A stretch of 64,000 nucleotides of DNA from assembly GCA_017592665.1 (NCBI GenBank), contig JAGFNW010000034.1, forward strand, positions 1 to 64,000, in the 5' to 3' direction. Positions 8,083 to 16,803 of the stretch are shown piece by piece (positions within the stretch are counted from its first letter, which is position 1; each line of letters opens with the position of its first letter). The stretch is from Streptosporangiaceae bacterium NEAU-GS5 (GTDB taxonomy: Bacteria > Actinomycetota > Actinomycetes > Streptosporangiales > Streptosporangiaceae). The translations under genes were made by a program, and so were the position numbers. The notes beneath the pieces were generated by a model, which saw only the letters and a list, made by a program, of their open reading frames with translations, made no database searches and was not told where the DNA came from.

Positions 8083-9265
8083 AAGTCACGCATTCCCGGG
8101 CGGCGGTCAGAGAATCCGGTGCGCTGAATTTCCCGTTCAGCGGTTTGGCTGGATCTTTGGACAGCCATTTCACGGCCGTGCAGGCACAATCGGCTCTCGG
8201 GATGCGGCTGAAATAGCGCAGCCAGGTCCGGCGGTCTTTGGCCCACGCGTCGAGATAGGCGACGCAGAACTCGGGGGTGATCACGGCGTGCCGGCCGAGG
8301 GCGGCGCCGAGGGAACCGTCCATCGCGGACCTGACCGGGCCCGCGGGCAACGCGGAGACCCGGCGCCGCACGTTCTCGATGAAGGCCCGCCGTTTCCCGA
8401 GGAATTCGTCCCAGTGGCCCGCGTCGGCCGCCCGCAGCCAGTCCACGCTGGGCCGCCCGTCGAGCAGCCAGTAGACGCCCTCCGCGAGCACGTCGCCGAG
8501 CTCCTGGTCACGAGCGCGGATGGGGCGGTCGAAGGGGTCGTAGGGTCGCTGCCGCACGCTGCCGGTCACCGCCAGACGGCGCAGCGATGTCCTGCCGAGC
8601 AGGTGGAACCAGTCTTCGTTGTAGATGTTCGGAAAGAACGGCGGGTTCTTGGTCACCTCGACCGCGATGGCGCCGCCCCCGACGAACGAATCCTGGTTTC
8701 CCCCGGTCAGACGGTGCGCGTGGCAGACCACGGAGTTGTCGGGATAGCCGCCGATGCGCATGCCGACCGCCTCGAATCGGTCGAGCAACGCGGCGGCCTT
8801 GGCCAGTTCGTCCGCCGATCCGACTTCGATGTCGTCGTCGAGGAAGACGATCCGCCGCCAGCCCATGAGTTTGGCCAGCACCAGCCCGGCATTGCGCTTG
8901 GTGGCGAGATCGGTGCCGCGCCAGAAAGGGCTGTCGCTCAGCAGGGCGTCGGCGGCGAAATCCGGCAGGTTCAGCCGTGGCGGTTCGACGTCGATCGCGA
9001 TCAGCCGTGTGCCGGGAGGGACATGCCGCACGGCGGGGCCCGCGAGGCTCCATTTGCTGTGCAGCGACACGAGCGGGCAGCCGAGCTTGGCCGCAAGCTC
9101 CGCCGAATGTCTCAGCCAGCGTGGATGACGCACCGTGGGCACGATGATCGCGTCGACCGTCCCCGTGTCAGGGCCATCGATCTCGACCGCGAGATGACGA
9201 TGGGATCCGTGGTGAAGGGGACCTTGACGCGAATCTGAGCCGGATTGCGATGTCTCAGTCTTCAC
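8048..9265 (-). CDS. Predicted glycosyltransferase with DDD motif
   Basis: This 405-residue protein has a Rossmann-like GT-A start after a variable 35-residue leader: VDAIIVPTVRHPRWLRHSAE, CPLVSLHSK. The clear metal-binding motif RRIVFLDDDIEVG follows near residue 140, and later GGNQDSFVGGGAIAVEV and IYNEDWFHLL resemble acceptor or acidic catalytic segments. The donor is unknown. The C-terminus contains five cysteines (CACTAVKW, ECVTCATS), unusual for this fold and possibly metal-binding. It overlaps the upstream XRE regulator gene by 11 bases and the downstream GNAT gene by 35, so the three are translated together. Its place within the nonulosonate polymer locus suggests a related surface glycan. 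Confidence 0.65.
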   Translation of the reverse strand: MKTETSQSGSDSRQGPLHHGSHRHLAVEIDGPDTGTVDAIIVPTVRHPRWLRHSAELAAKLGCPLVSLHSKWSLAGPAVRHVPPGTRLIAIDVEPPRLNLPDFAADALLSDSPFWRGTDLATKRNAGLVLAKLMGWRRIVFLDDDIEVGSADELAKAAALLDRFEAVGMRIGGYPDNSVVCHAHRLTGGNQDSFVGGGAIAVEVTKNPPFFPNIYNEDWFHLLGRTSLRRLAVTGSVRQRPYDPFDRPIRARDQELGDVLAEGVYWLLDGRPSVDWLRAADAGHWDEFLGKRRAFIENVRRRVSALPAGPVRSAMDGSLGAALGRHAVITPEFCVAYLDAWAKDRRTWLRYFSRIPRADCACTAVKWLSKDPAKPLNGKFSAPDSLTAARECVTCATSAYPSGQR

Positions 9266-10346
9266 TGACCGTCTCTGGCCACTCGTAGAGTCGCATGCCG
9301 TCGCGGGTCCAGTCGGGCGTGTTCACCAAAGGCCCGACGAGCTTGACCCGCGACAGGATCCCGTATGAGGTCAGGCCGCCGAATCGGTGTTCGAGATATT
9401 CGGAGTTTCGGTCGCGGAAACGCTCGTCGGTGAGGGCCCGGACGGACCCGTAAACGCCGCGCGCGTACATCGCGTTGCAGATGGTGACCGTCCGTTTGGT
9501 GTTGAAAGGATTGACGCCGCGGAAGAACAGCGCGACATCCTCGATCAGCTTCTGCCGCTCCGCTTCTTTGAGCACCACCGGATGGTGCCTGTCCTCCCCG
9601 GCTATCTGGAAATACGGCCCTTTCTCGCCCGCCCAGTCGGCCACCTGCTGGATCGGCAGGTCAAGCGGCTCGACAACCGAGGCCGTGACCGTGTTCCAGT
9701 CGACTCCGCCGAGCAGCGCCAGGTGATCGGTGAGGTCGTCCTCCTCCAGGTCTTCTGGCGCCTTGTAGCGAATCTTGCTGCCGGGGTTGGCGGCACGCAG
9801 ATGCCCCCAGAGCTCGAGCAGGGAATCGAGGTCGGCGTATTTGTACAGCGCGGTGTAGTCGGGTGACTCGGGATCGGCGTAGGAGATCTGGGCGCGCATC
9901 TCGAGCGGCAGCGATGAGCAGACGATCATGATGGGTTTGCCGTCGGGGAAATACCAGGGCCCCTGGCTCATGGAGGCGGCCGCCGGGGCGGCGAACCGCG
10001 GGACGTCGGCCTGTGCCAGCTGAACGGCCGCGCGTAGTGATTTCAACTCCTTCAGGAGCCGCTCGCGCTCCGCGTGCTCGTCTCGCGTCAGATCGTTGTC
10101 GCGCAACAGCCTCGGGTCGCCTTCCTCCACCGACCGGCGGGTCGCGAAAAAGGTGGCGTACGCCTCGAGGCGGCGGACGGGCGGCACGGCGGCGCCCTGC
10201 CGCGCCTCCCAGGAGGAGATCAGTGGGATGCTCGCGCCGAACGCCTTCGACAGATCCGCTTGGGTGAGCCGCGTGTCAGGCCAGTGGTTCGTGCGCAGAT
10301 CGCGCAGCCGTCGAGCCAGTCTGGAGGCGGCTGGGATGTCGCTCAC
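9255..10346 (-). CDS. XRE-family regulator with large C-terminal sensor-like domain
   Basis: This 363-residue protein has an N-terminal helix-turn-helix at about residues 8-70 (RLARRLRDLRTNHW, LTQADLSKAFGASIPLISSWEARQ). A charged linker at about 85-110 and a domain of about 220 residues follow. The domain begins PDGKPIMIVCSSLP and contains YTALYKYADLDSLLELWGHL and LALLGGVDWNTVT. I cannot name this second domain; its layout suggests a nucleotide- or ligand-sensing Rossmann-like fold. As first gene of the operon with the DDD glycosyltransferase and GNAT, it probably autoregulates from the AT-richer 10347-10560 gap. That gap holds the inverted repeat AATTTGAG...CTCAAATT near 10510-10545. Confidence 0.75.
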   Translation of the reverse strand: MSDIPAASRLARRLRDLRTNHWPDTRLTQADLSKAFGASIPLISSWEARQGAAVPPVRRLEAYATFFATRRSVEEGDPRLLRDNDLTRDEHAERERLLKELKSLRAAVQLAQADVPRFAAPAAASMSQGPWYFPDGKPIMIVCSSLPLEMRAQISYADPESPDYTALYKYADLDSLLELWGHLRAANPGSKIRYKAPEDLEEDDLTDHLALLGGVDWNTVTASVVEPLDLPIQQVADWAGEKGPYFQIAGEDRHHPVVLKEAERQKLIEDVALFFRGVNPFNTKRTVTICNAMYARGVYGSVRALTDERFRDRNSEYLEHRFGGLTSYGILSRVKLVGPLVNTPDWTRDGMRLYEWPETVSED

Positions 10347-10560
10347 GTTGACCTCCCAGATTCATCTGAACTTCAGTTGGCTGCCCATTTGGTTATTTAC
10401 CCAGTTAGGACAGCATAAGCACAGCGAATAAGGTCGGGATCACCAACCGTAGGCACCCAGCATAGGTGAATGCTCACCGGAATTCAGGGGTACGGCTCAA
10501 CTGAGCGGAATTTGAGAAAGACCCGCTGAAATTCTACTCAAATTTCAGGTGAGGTACTCG

Positions 10561-10773
10561 ATGCGCACCACATTAGCCCGATGCGCCTTGGCAGCGACGG
10601 GTCTTTCGCCGGACGACGTCGGCCTCACCGTGCTCATCCTGGGCGCGGTGCTGGTCTACCTGCTGATCCGCGTGGTGCGCGGGAGCATCGTCGTCCTGAG
10701 GGGAAGCACGGTCGTCCTGGTGTTCGTGGCGCTCCTCGCGGCCGTGCTCGTGCTCGCGCTCAGAATGGCTTGA
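10561..10773 (+). CDS. Small two-helix membrane protein
   Basis: This 70-residue product has a short polar N-terminus and then two hydrophobic segments: VGLTVLILGAVLVYLLIRVV (about residues 22-41) and STVVLVFVALLAAVLVLALR (about 50-69). They are separated by a basic turn, so it is a likely hairpin in the membrane. ATG 10561 has AGGTGAGG seven bases upstream; an in-frame GTG at 10549 overlaps that site and is less likely. Function is unknown. Its last 14 bases overlap the convergent glycosyltransferase-like gene ending at 10760, and it is divergent from the XRE operon. Confidence 0.55.
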   Translation: MRTTLARCALAATGLSPDDVGLTVLILGAVLVYLLIRVVRGSIVVLRGSTVVLVFVALLAAVLVLALRMA

Positions 10774-11965
10774 GGTAGCGGCGCATACGGCGCTTGGCGC
10801 GGTAGCCATAGCGGAGCACCTTGGGCGGGACCTCGATGCGCAGGCGCGCCCGGCGGCGGGCGGCCGCGTGGTCGGGCCCGTCGAGCAGCGACCGGGCGGG
10901 CGGCAGAGTACCGGCGCGGGCCTGGTCGACCAGGTCGGTGATCCGCTGGATCCAGTCGCTGGCCGCCTGGTCATGGAAGTAGTTGGCCTGGCACCAGGCC
11001 GGAGACGGCTGGCGGAAGTCGCCCTTGGCCAGATCCTTCAGCGTCCCGAGGCAGCCGCTGCCCTCGAACACCATGTTGATCATCTCGGCGCTGACCCCGA
11101 AGTCGGACAGGATCAGCAGCGGCACCTGCTGGGCGATGGCCTCCAGCGCGGCCGTGGAGCTGACCGTGACGAACCCGGCGGCGTGGGCCAGGTGCTCGTG
11201 CATGGGCCCGGCGGCGAAGTCCACGGCGTCCGGCCGGACCCGGCCGTCGGCGGCCAGGGCGTTCCACAGGCGCTCGTAGTGGTGGCGCTCGTTGTGGGTC
11301 TGCCGCTCGGCGTCGCGCGCCCGGAGCTTCACCACGACGTCGAGATCGGGCCGCGCGTCGGCGAGGGCGGCGAGGGAGAGCAGGACCTCTTCGCGCTCTT
11401 CGCGGCGCTTGGGCACCTTGGCCTGGGTCGCGAAGATGACCCGGTGCCGCTCGCTTTCCACCCGGCCGCCGAGGTCGAGGTACGGCAGGCGGGCCAGCGC
11501 GACCGCGCCGCCCCCGCCGAGCCGGTCGGCGATCTCCCGGAACTCGCCCACCTCTCGCCCGCTGTGCACGACGAACAGCTCGCATCCGCTCCGGTAGAGC
11601 CAGGCCTTCTCGGTGGCCGGCACGGAGATCCCGGGGAGCCCGGAGACGAACACGGGCCGGGGGGCGAGGTCGCAGAGGATGGCGGCGGCGAGCGCGTCGA
11701 CGACCGGGCCCGTGCACGCCAGCAGGACGACGTCGGGACGGAAGCGCTCGGCGGCGCGGCGCAGGGCGCGGGCGGCCAGCACCAGCGGCGGGGCGTCGGC
11801 GAGCCGGGTGCCGCTGACGGCGGCGAGGATCTGGTCCTGGGATGGCGCGATCGGCGTGCGGACCACCGCGAGGTCGGTGGTCCATCCGGGCGGCAACGCG
11901 TCCAGCAGGCCCGCGGCCCACTTCAGATACGAGTCGGAGTCGGCCACGGCGAGCACGCGGATCAA
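10760..11965 (-). CDS. Putative GT-B-like glycosyltransferase of the polysialate-type locus (DUF6716-like)
   Basis: This 401-residue protein begins MIRVLAVADSDSYLKWAAGL. It resembles the uncharacterised glycosyltransferase-like proteins that accompany nonulosonate polymer genes in actinomycetes. Visible features are LLACTGPVVDALAAAILCD, PVFVSGLPGISVPATEKAW, the linker VIFATQAKVPKRREER and a C-terminal FVTVSSTAALEAIAQQVPLL. The last resembles the donor-binding region of GT-B enzymes and polysialyltransferases. The start is a TTG at 11965 overlapping the upstream stop (TTGA); the open frame continues far upstream, but only as a shadow of the neighbouring gene. The C-terminus is basic (RYGYRAKRRMRRYLKPF), suggesting membrane-surface or nucleotide contact. 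Donor and acceptor are unknown. Confidence 0.65.
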   Translation of the reverse strand: MIRVLAVADSDSYLKWAAGLLDALPPGWTTDLAVVRTPIAPSQDQILAAVSGTRLADAPPLVLAARALRRAAERFRPDVVLLACTGPVVDALAAAILCDLAPRPVFVSGLPGISVPATEKAWLYRSGCELFVVHSGREVGEFREIADRLGGGGAVALARLPYLDLGGRVESERHRVIFATQAKVPKRREEREEVLLSLAALADARPDLDVVVKLRARDAERQTHNERHHYERLWNALAADGRVRPDAVDFAAGPMHEHLAHAAGFVTVSSTAALEAIAQQVPLLILSDFGVSAEMINMVFEGSGCLGTLKDLAKGDFRQPSPAWCQANYFHDQAASDWIQRITDLVDQARAGTLPPARSLLDGPDHAAARRRARLRIEVPPKVLRYGYRAKRRMRRYLKPF

Positions 11966-12996
11966 GATGAGACCTCGGAGAAGAGTTGGAGATGGGAACG
12001 GAGCGACGGACCTGCCGACGCGGTCCACCAGGTGTCGGGGACGTCCACGGCCTCCACCGACACGCCGCGCGCGGCCAGCAGCACCCGAAGCGACGTCACG
12101 GCGGTGGACGGAAGGCTCAGCACGCGCTGGTCGGGGCCCAGGTCGCGCAGGGTCATCTCGGCGGGCACGCCCGCGTCGTAGATCGTGACCCCGGCGATCC
12201 TGCGCACCCGGCTCAGGTCGCGCGGATCCTCGCGCCGATGGGGATAGTACGCCACCGGCTCGTTGAAGCCCTCCAGCCACCGCAAATAGTGATCTCGGTG
12301 GATGAGCCCGTTGCGCACCAGCGAGGTGCCGAGCACGATGGTCCGCTCGCGCGGCGGCAGCGCGGCCGGCTGGGAGCGGAGCCAGGCGAAGTCGTGGCCG
12401 ACCAGGCTGGGCCCGGCACGCCGTACGGCCTCGGCGAGAGGGGCGGGCACGGGCAGCGCCGTGAAGACCGTGAGCCGGTCGGTGGCCGTGAACGGGACGC
12501 CGCGCAGCCGGATCCCGGCCGCCGCGCCGAGAAATGAGCGCAGCAGGCCGCGCTCGGCGCGGGCGCGCAGCAGCGGCTTGCGGTTCGTGAGCAGTTCGAG
12601 CAGCCGGATGGTGGCCAGGCCGTCGTCGACGAGCACGACGCGGCGGGGCCGCCCGGTGAACACCGAGGTGAGCAGGGCGAGCTGGACACGCCCGGAGAAC
12701 GCGTCGCCGACCACCCAGGTGCGGCCGGGCCGCGGGGTGCCGTCGGAGGGCTCGGCCAGCCGCAGGCCGGGGGGCAGGTCGAGGCGGTTCAGCTCGTTTC
12801 GGGTGATCCTGAGCGCGGCGAGACGCGCGCGGGGCACGACGGTGGTGTGCGCGCCGAGCAGCCCGGCGTGATGCGCTTCGATCACGCACAGCATCTGCAG
12901 CGGCGACTCGACCCAGGCGACGGTTGTGTCACCTCGTCCCCGTACGTGGCGGCCGTCGCCTTCGTTGTCTCCCACGCCGGATGCTGATCCGTTCAC
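11962..12996 (-). CDS. Polysialyltransferase/GT52-like protein
   Basis: This 344-residue protein has, after a variable 27-residue leader, VAWVESPLQMLCVIEAHHAG. This 'ESPLQ' opening is typical of the GT52-type sialyltransferase and polysialyltransferase-like group. Later segments include RTWVVGDAFSG, RRVVLVDDGLATIRLLELL (acidic site near residue 122), TIVLGTSLVRNGLIHRDHYLRWL, VAYYPHRREDPRDL with an HR motif, and a C-terminal VLSLPSTAVTSLRVLLAARG. GTG 12996 lacks a strong ribosome site, so a start a few codons downstream is possible. Coupled to the DUF6716-like gene by a four-base overlap, it likely completes a two-enzyme set extending or capping the nonulosonate polymer. Confidence 0.68.
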   Translation of the reverse strand: MNGSASGVGDNEGDGRHVRGRGDTTVAWVESPLQMLCVIEAHHAGLLGAHTTVVPRARLAALRITRNELNRLDLPPGLRLAEPSDGTPRPGRTWVVGDAFSGRVQLALLTSVFTGRPRRVVLVDDGLATIRLLELLTNRKPLLRARAERGLLRSFLGAAAGIRLRGVPFTATDRLTVFTALPVPAPLAEAVRRAGPSLVGHDFAWLRSQPAALPPRERTIVLGTSLVRNGLIHRDHYLRWLEGFNEPVAYYPHRREDPRDLSRVRRIAGVTIYDAGVPAEMTLRDLGPDQRVLSLPSTAVTSLRVLLAARGVSVEAVDVPDTWWTASAGPSLRSHLQLFSEVSS

Positions 12997-13086
12997 GACG
13001 GGCTCAACGTAGCGGTTCTATTCGACGCAACCGGGAACGGATGGTGAACAGGTCGCGACGGAATCCGGCCACCTGGATCAGGCAGC

Positions 13087-13917
13087 ATGGTGCCCATGGA
13101 CACCATCACTCTCAACAACGGGGTCACGATGCCCCAGCTCGGCTTCGGCGTGTGGCAGGTGCCGGACGACGAGGCGGAGAAGGCGGTCGCGATCGCCCTG
13201 GAGCACGGCTACCGCGGCATCGACACCGCCCGGCTGTACTACAACGAGGAAGGCGTGGGACGCGCGTTGCGCGCCTCCGGCGTGCCGCGCGATGAGCTGT
13301 TCGTGACCACGAAGCTGTGGAACACCGACCACGATCGCGTGCGCGCGGCGTTCGACGAGAGCATGGCGCGGCTGGGGCTGGACGTCCTCGACCTCTACCT
13401 GATCCACTGGCCGGTCCCGTCCCGCGACCGCTATGTCGGCGCGTGGAAGGCCATGGAGGAGCTGTACGCCGAAGGCCGGATCCGGGCCATCGGCGTCTCC
13501 AACTTCGCCAAGGCGCATCTCGAGCGGCTGTTCCAGGAGACGGACATCGTCCCCGTGCTCAACCAGATCGAGCTGCACCCGCAGATGGCGCAGGCCGAGC
13601 TGCGCGCCTTCCACGCCGAGCACGGCATCGCGACCGAGGCCTGGAGCCCGCTCGGGCAGGGCCGCGGCCTGCTCGACCTGCCGATCCTCGCCGAGATCGG
13701 CAAGCGGCACGGCAAGAGCCCGGCGCAGGTCGTCATCCGCTGGCACCTGCAGCTGGGCAACATCGTGATCCCGAAGTCGGTGACCCCGGCCCGGATCGCG
13801 GAGAACTTCGAGGTCTTCGACTTCGAGCTGGAGCCGACCGAAATGGACGCCGTCACCGCGCTCGACAGCGGGCGCCGTCTCGGCCCGGACCCCGACAAGA
13901 TGAGCTGGATGGGCTGA
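13087..13917 (+). CDS. Aldo/keto reductase (AKR5-like)
   Basis: This NADPH-dependent oxidoreductase of about 273-276 residues forms a single TIM barrel. The opening NNGVTMPQLGFGVWQV, GYRGIDTARLYYNEEGVG with catalytic Asp and Tyr near residues 45-53, TTKLW with the catalytic Lys, and LIHWPVP with the His are all present. The cofactor segment VIPKSVTPARIAENFEVFDF is near the C-terminus. It resembles the 2,5-diketo-D-gluconate reductase-like branch. ATG 13087 and ATG 13096 (MDTITLNNG) are both feasible. It stands alone, divergent from the surface-polymer genes, and is followed by a strong hairpin terminator. Confidence 0.9.
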   Translation: MVPMDTITLNNGVTMPQLGFGVWQVPDDEAEKAVAIALEHGYRGIDTARLYYNEEGVGRALRASGVPRDELFVTTKLWNTDHDRVRAAFDESMARLGLDVLDLYLIHWPVPSRDRYVGAWKAMEELYAEGRIRAIGVSNFAKAHLERLFQETDIVPVLNQIELHPQMAQAELRAFHAEHGIATEAWSPLGQGRGLLDLPILAEIGKRHGKSPAQVVIRWHLQLGNIVIPKSVTPARIAENFEVFDFELEPTEMDAVTALDSGRRLGPDPDKMSWMG

Positions 13918-13935
13918 CCCTCATCCGAACGCGGA

Positions 13936-13968
13936 TCCGGTGCGGCCCCGGCCAGCGGCCGCACCGGA
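13936..13968 (+). terminator. Hairpin terminator after aldo/keto reductase
   Basis: A perfect 12-bp GC-rich stem (TCCGGTGCGGCC at 13936-13947 and its complement at 13957-13968) with a 9-base loop lies 18 bases after the stop. A short GTTT follows. It probably ends the aldo/keto reductase transcript and insulates the sulfatase gene. Confidence 0.75.
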
Positions 13969-14004
13969 GTTTCCGCAGGTGGAGCACTGGCAATCATCTA
14001 ATCC

Positions 14005-15549
14005 ATGCCGCAGAGATTGTGGATCTTGGTTGCTTTGGCCCTCGTCGCGTCCATGGCGTTCACAAGCGGGCCGAAAATTCCGGCAAGCGCCGCAAAGTTT
14101 CCAGCGACCGTCACGCCGGGCAAGCCGAACATCATCCTCATCCTGACCGATGACCTCGACGCGGCCGCTCTGCCCAAATTTCCGAACATCTCCCGGCTGA
14201 TGATCCAGCAGGGCGCGTCCTTTCCGCACTTCTATGTGACGAACCCGTGGTGCTGCCCATCCCGGTCGTCGATCCTGCGGTCGCAGTACATGCACAGCCA
14301 CCACGTGATCAGCAACCGCGCCCCGACCGGCGGGTTCGAGAAGTTCCGCGACCTCGAGAGCTCGACCATCGGGACCTGGATGAAGTCGGCCGGCTACCGG
14401 ACCGCCCTGTTCGGCAAATATCTCAACCAGTATCCCAAGGGCGCCGCGCCCACCTACATACCGCCGGGCTGGGACGAGTGGGCCGTCCCCGTGACGCACC
14501 TCTACCGGGAGTTCGACTACCAGCTCAACGACAACGGCACGCTCGTCGACCACGGCCGCGAGGCCTCCGACTATCTGGAGGACGTGCTGAGCGCCAAGGC
14601 CGACGCCTTCGTGCACGAGCCCGGCCCGCTCTTCCTCTATCTCGCGCCGACGGCACCGCATCAGCCGGCCAACTACGCGCCGCGCCACGCCGGCGACTTC
14701 GCGAGCGAGCAGGCCCCGCGCACGCCTTCGTTCAACCAGGACGACCTGTCGCGGGAGCCACAATGGCTGCGCGAAAAGAAACCGCTTTCCCAGCACACCA
14801 TCGGCGCGCTGGATCAGCGTCAACGCAACCGGCTCCGCGCCATGCTCGGCGTCGACGACCTGGTCGGAAACCTCTTCGACACGCTCGCCAAGACCGGGAA
14901 GCTTGCCGACACCTACGTATTCCTGACGTCCGACAACGGATTCCATCTCGGCCAGCACCGGCTCCGGGCCGGCAAGACGACCCCCTTCGAGGAGGACATC
15001 CGGGTTCCTCTCGTCGTACGCGGCCCGGGGATCGCGCCCGGCTCGACCATCCCGGCGCTGTCGTCGACGCTGGACCTCGCTCCCACGTTCGCGCACCTGG
15101 GCGGCGCCGTGACAGGGACGTTCGCGGAGGGCAGGACGCTGGTGCCGCTGCTGCAGGGCGTTCCCAACCTGCCCTGGCGGCACGCGCTGCTCGCCGAGTT
15201 CGCGCACCCGGTCTATGGCACGGGCCGCCCGCCGTCCTACGCCGTGCTGCGCACGGGGCGCTTCAGCTACGTCGAATACGACACGGGCGAACGCCAGCTC
15301 TACGACCTCGACGCCGACCCCTATGAGCTGCGCAATCTGGTCTCCACGGCCAACCCGGCGCTGCTTGCGGCCCTTTCGGCGCGCCTGGCCGAACTTCGGG
15401 CGTGCTCGGGCCCCTCCTGCCGCACGGCTGACGCGGCAGAGATTGCTGCTAATTTGTCTGCCGAGTCAGCGGTCCCAGGAACGGCAACCCCGGCAGGTGA
15501 TTCATGGCCGAACCCCGTCGTGCCACGGATGTGGCGAACCGGCCGCTGA
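14005..15549 (+). CDS. Secreted arylsulfatase-family sulfatase
   Basis: This 514-residue sulfatase carries an N-terminal signal peptide (RLWILVALALVASMAFTSG, probable cleavage near residue 30). The catalytic core opens with the metal-binding NIILILTDDLD, and the formylglycine signature is C83-C84-P85-S86-R87, where C83 would be converted to formylglycine. FLTSDNGFHLGQHRL near residue 310 supplies further metal ligands and the catalytic lysine context. It would hydrolyse sulfate esters outside the cell; the substrate is unknown. No formylglycine-generating enzyme is in the window. The 3' end overlaps the MarR regulator gene by 46 bases. Confidence 0.88.
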   Translation: MPQRLWILVALALVASMAFTSGPKIPASAAKFPATVTPGKPNIILILTDDLDAAALPKFPNISRLMIQQGASFPHFYVTNPWCCPSRSSILRSQYMHSHHVISNRAPTGGFEKFRDLESSTIGTWMKSAGYRTALFGKYLNQYPKGAAPTYIPPGWDEWAVPVTHLYREFDYQLNDNGTLVDHGREASDYLEDVLSAKADAFVHEPGPLFLYLAPTAPHQPANYAPRHAGDFASEQAPRTPSFNQDDLSREPQWLREKKPLSQHTIGALDQRQRNRLRAMLGVDDLVGNLFDTLAKTGKLADTYVFLTSDNGFHLGQHRLRAGKTTPFEEDIRVPLVVRGPGIAPGSTIPALSSTLDLAPTFAHLGGAVTGTFAEGRTLVPLLQGVPNLPWRHALLAEFAHPVYGTGRPPSYAVLRTGRFSYVEYDTGERQLYDLDADPYELRNLVSTANPALLAALSARLAELRACSGPSCRTADAAEIAANLSAESAVPGTATPAGDSWPNPVVPRMWRTGR

Positions 15550-15965
15550 TCGACGACTTCGGCGGCCTGCTGCGGGCCGCGGCCCACCTCGAACGGGTCG
15601 TCGACAAGGCCATGCGGGACGAGGCGGGCATCAGCCACGTGATGTTCGAAGTGCTGCTCCGGCTGTATCGCGCGGAGGGGGCGAAGCTGCCCATCGGCTC
15701 CATCGATCTGGTGCTGACCAGCGGCGGGATGACCCGGCTCGTCGATCGGATGACCGCGGCCGGCCTGGTCAGGCGGGTCCCCCACACGACCGACCGCCGG
15801 ATCCAGATGATCGAGACCACCGCTGAGGCCGAGGAGGTCTTCTTACGGGCGGCCGCCGTGCACGAGCGGGTGGTCGAGCGGCACTTCGTGGCCCCGCTGA
15901 CGCCGCAGGAGTACCAGCTCATGACCTCCTGCCTGCGGCGGATCGTGAGCGGCGTCACTATTTGA
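15504..15965 (+). CDS. MarR-family transcriptional regulator
   Basis: This 153-residue winged-helix regulator has a recognition region LPIGSIDLVLTSGGMTRLVDRM at about residues 70-92. The wing is GLVRRVPHTTDRRIQMIETT, and dimerisation helices lie at both ends. The ATG follows GGCAGGTG at a reasonable distance, inside the end of the sulfatase gene. MarR proteins typically repress neighbours and are released by phenolic or electrophilic ligands. The nitroreductase-family gene 65 bases downstream on the same strand is the obvious target. Confidence 0.88.
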   Translation: MAEPRRATDVANRPLIDDFGGLLRAAAHLERVVDKAMRDEAGISHVMFEVLLRLYRAEGAKLPIGSIDLVLTSGGMTRLVDRMTAAGLVRRVPHTTDRRIQMIETTAEAEEVFLRAAAVHERVVERHFVAPLTPQEYQLMTSCLRRIVSGVTI

Positions 15966-16030
15966 CGAGGAAGAAGTTGCGGCGTCAAGTTGTTTCGATC
16001 CGGTGATAGACCACCGCGAAAGGAAACATC

Positions 16031-16642
16031 GTGACAACCTCCGCTCTCGAAGGCGCGCTGGCGCTGGACGCCGCCGCCCAGGATCTGCTGTTCCGCGAGG
16101 CGCGCACCGCCTACGCCTTCACCGACGAGCCGGTGACCGACGAGCAGGCCAGGGCCATCTACGACCTGGTCAAGTGGGCGCCCACGTCGATGAACATGCA
16201 GCCGCTGCGGATCGTCTACGTGCGCTCCCCCGAAGCCCGCGCGCGCCTGGTGTCGCACATGGCCGACGGCAACAAGGGCAGGACCGCGAGCGCCCCGCTG
16301 ACCGCCCTGCTGGCCGTGGACACCGACTTCCACGAGCACCTGCCGCGGACATTCCCGCACTTCCCGGGCGCGAAGGAGGTCTACAGCGAGCCCGAGGGCC
16401 GGATCGCGCAGGCGCGCTTCAACGGCGCGCTGCAGATCGGCTACTTCATCATCGGCGTGCGCGCCGCCGGCCTGGCCGCAGGCCCCATGACCGGCTTCGA
16501 CGCGGCCGGGATCGAGGCCGACTTCTTCCCCGACGGCCGTCATCACGCGCTGGCCGTGGTCAACATCGGACGGCCCGGCCCGGAAGCGTGGCGTGCGCGC
16601 AATCCGCGCCTCGAGACCGACGAGGTCGTGACCACAGTGTGA
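16031..16642 (+). CDS. Nitroreductase-family FMN oxidoreductase, RutE-like
   Basis: This 203-residue flavoprotein opens with LLFREARTAYAFTDEPVT and WAPTSMNMQPLRIVYV, the FMN-phosphate and ring-binding segments of the RutE (malonic semialdehyde reductase) branch. RFNGALQIGYFIIGVRAAGLAAGPMTGFD follows near residue 135, as in that branch. It likely reduces an aldehyde or nitro/quinone substrate with NAD(P)H. GTG 16031 is preceded by GAAAGGAAAC. No other rut genes are nearby, so pyrimidine catabolism is not supported. Pairing with MarR suggests an inducible detoxification role. Confidence 0.85.
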   Translation: MTTSALEGALALDAAAQDLLFREARTAYAFTDEPVTDEQARAIYDLVKWAPTSMNMQPLRIVYVRSPEARARLVSHMADGNKGRTASAPLTALLAVDTDFHEHLPRTFPHFPGAKEVYSEPEGRIAQARFNGALQIGYFIIGVRAAGLAAGPMTGFDAAGIEADFFPDGRHHALAVVNIGRPGPEAWRARNPRLETDEVVTTV

Positions 16643-16803
16643 CGACACAGCTTGTGAACGACTGCGCAACGGCGTCGTGACACCACCCCGATACCCCACC
16701 GATACCCGCCTGACCTCGGCGTGTGCGCGCTCCCACGGCGATTGGCCCCCTAGGGGGTCATCGCCGCAAGTGTGTGAGCAATCCCACAATCGTCCGCAAT
16801 GTA

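Noticed and set aside
16720-16740. Additional CebR half-site GCGCTCCCA near 16729
   Set aside because: Only half of the palindrome is present and it is not placed near a promoter-like sequence.
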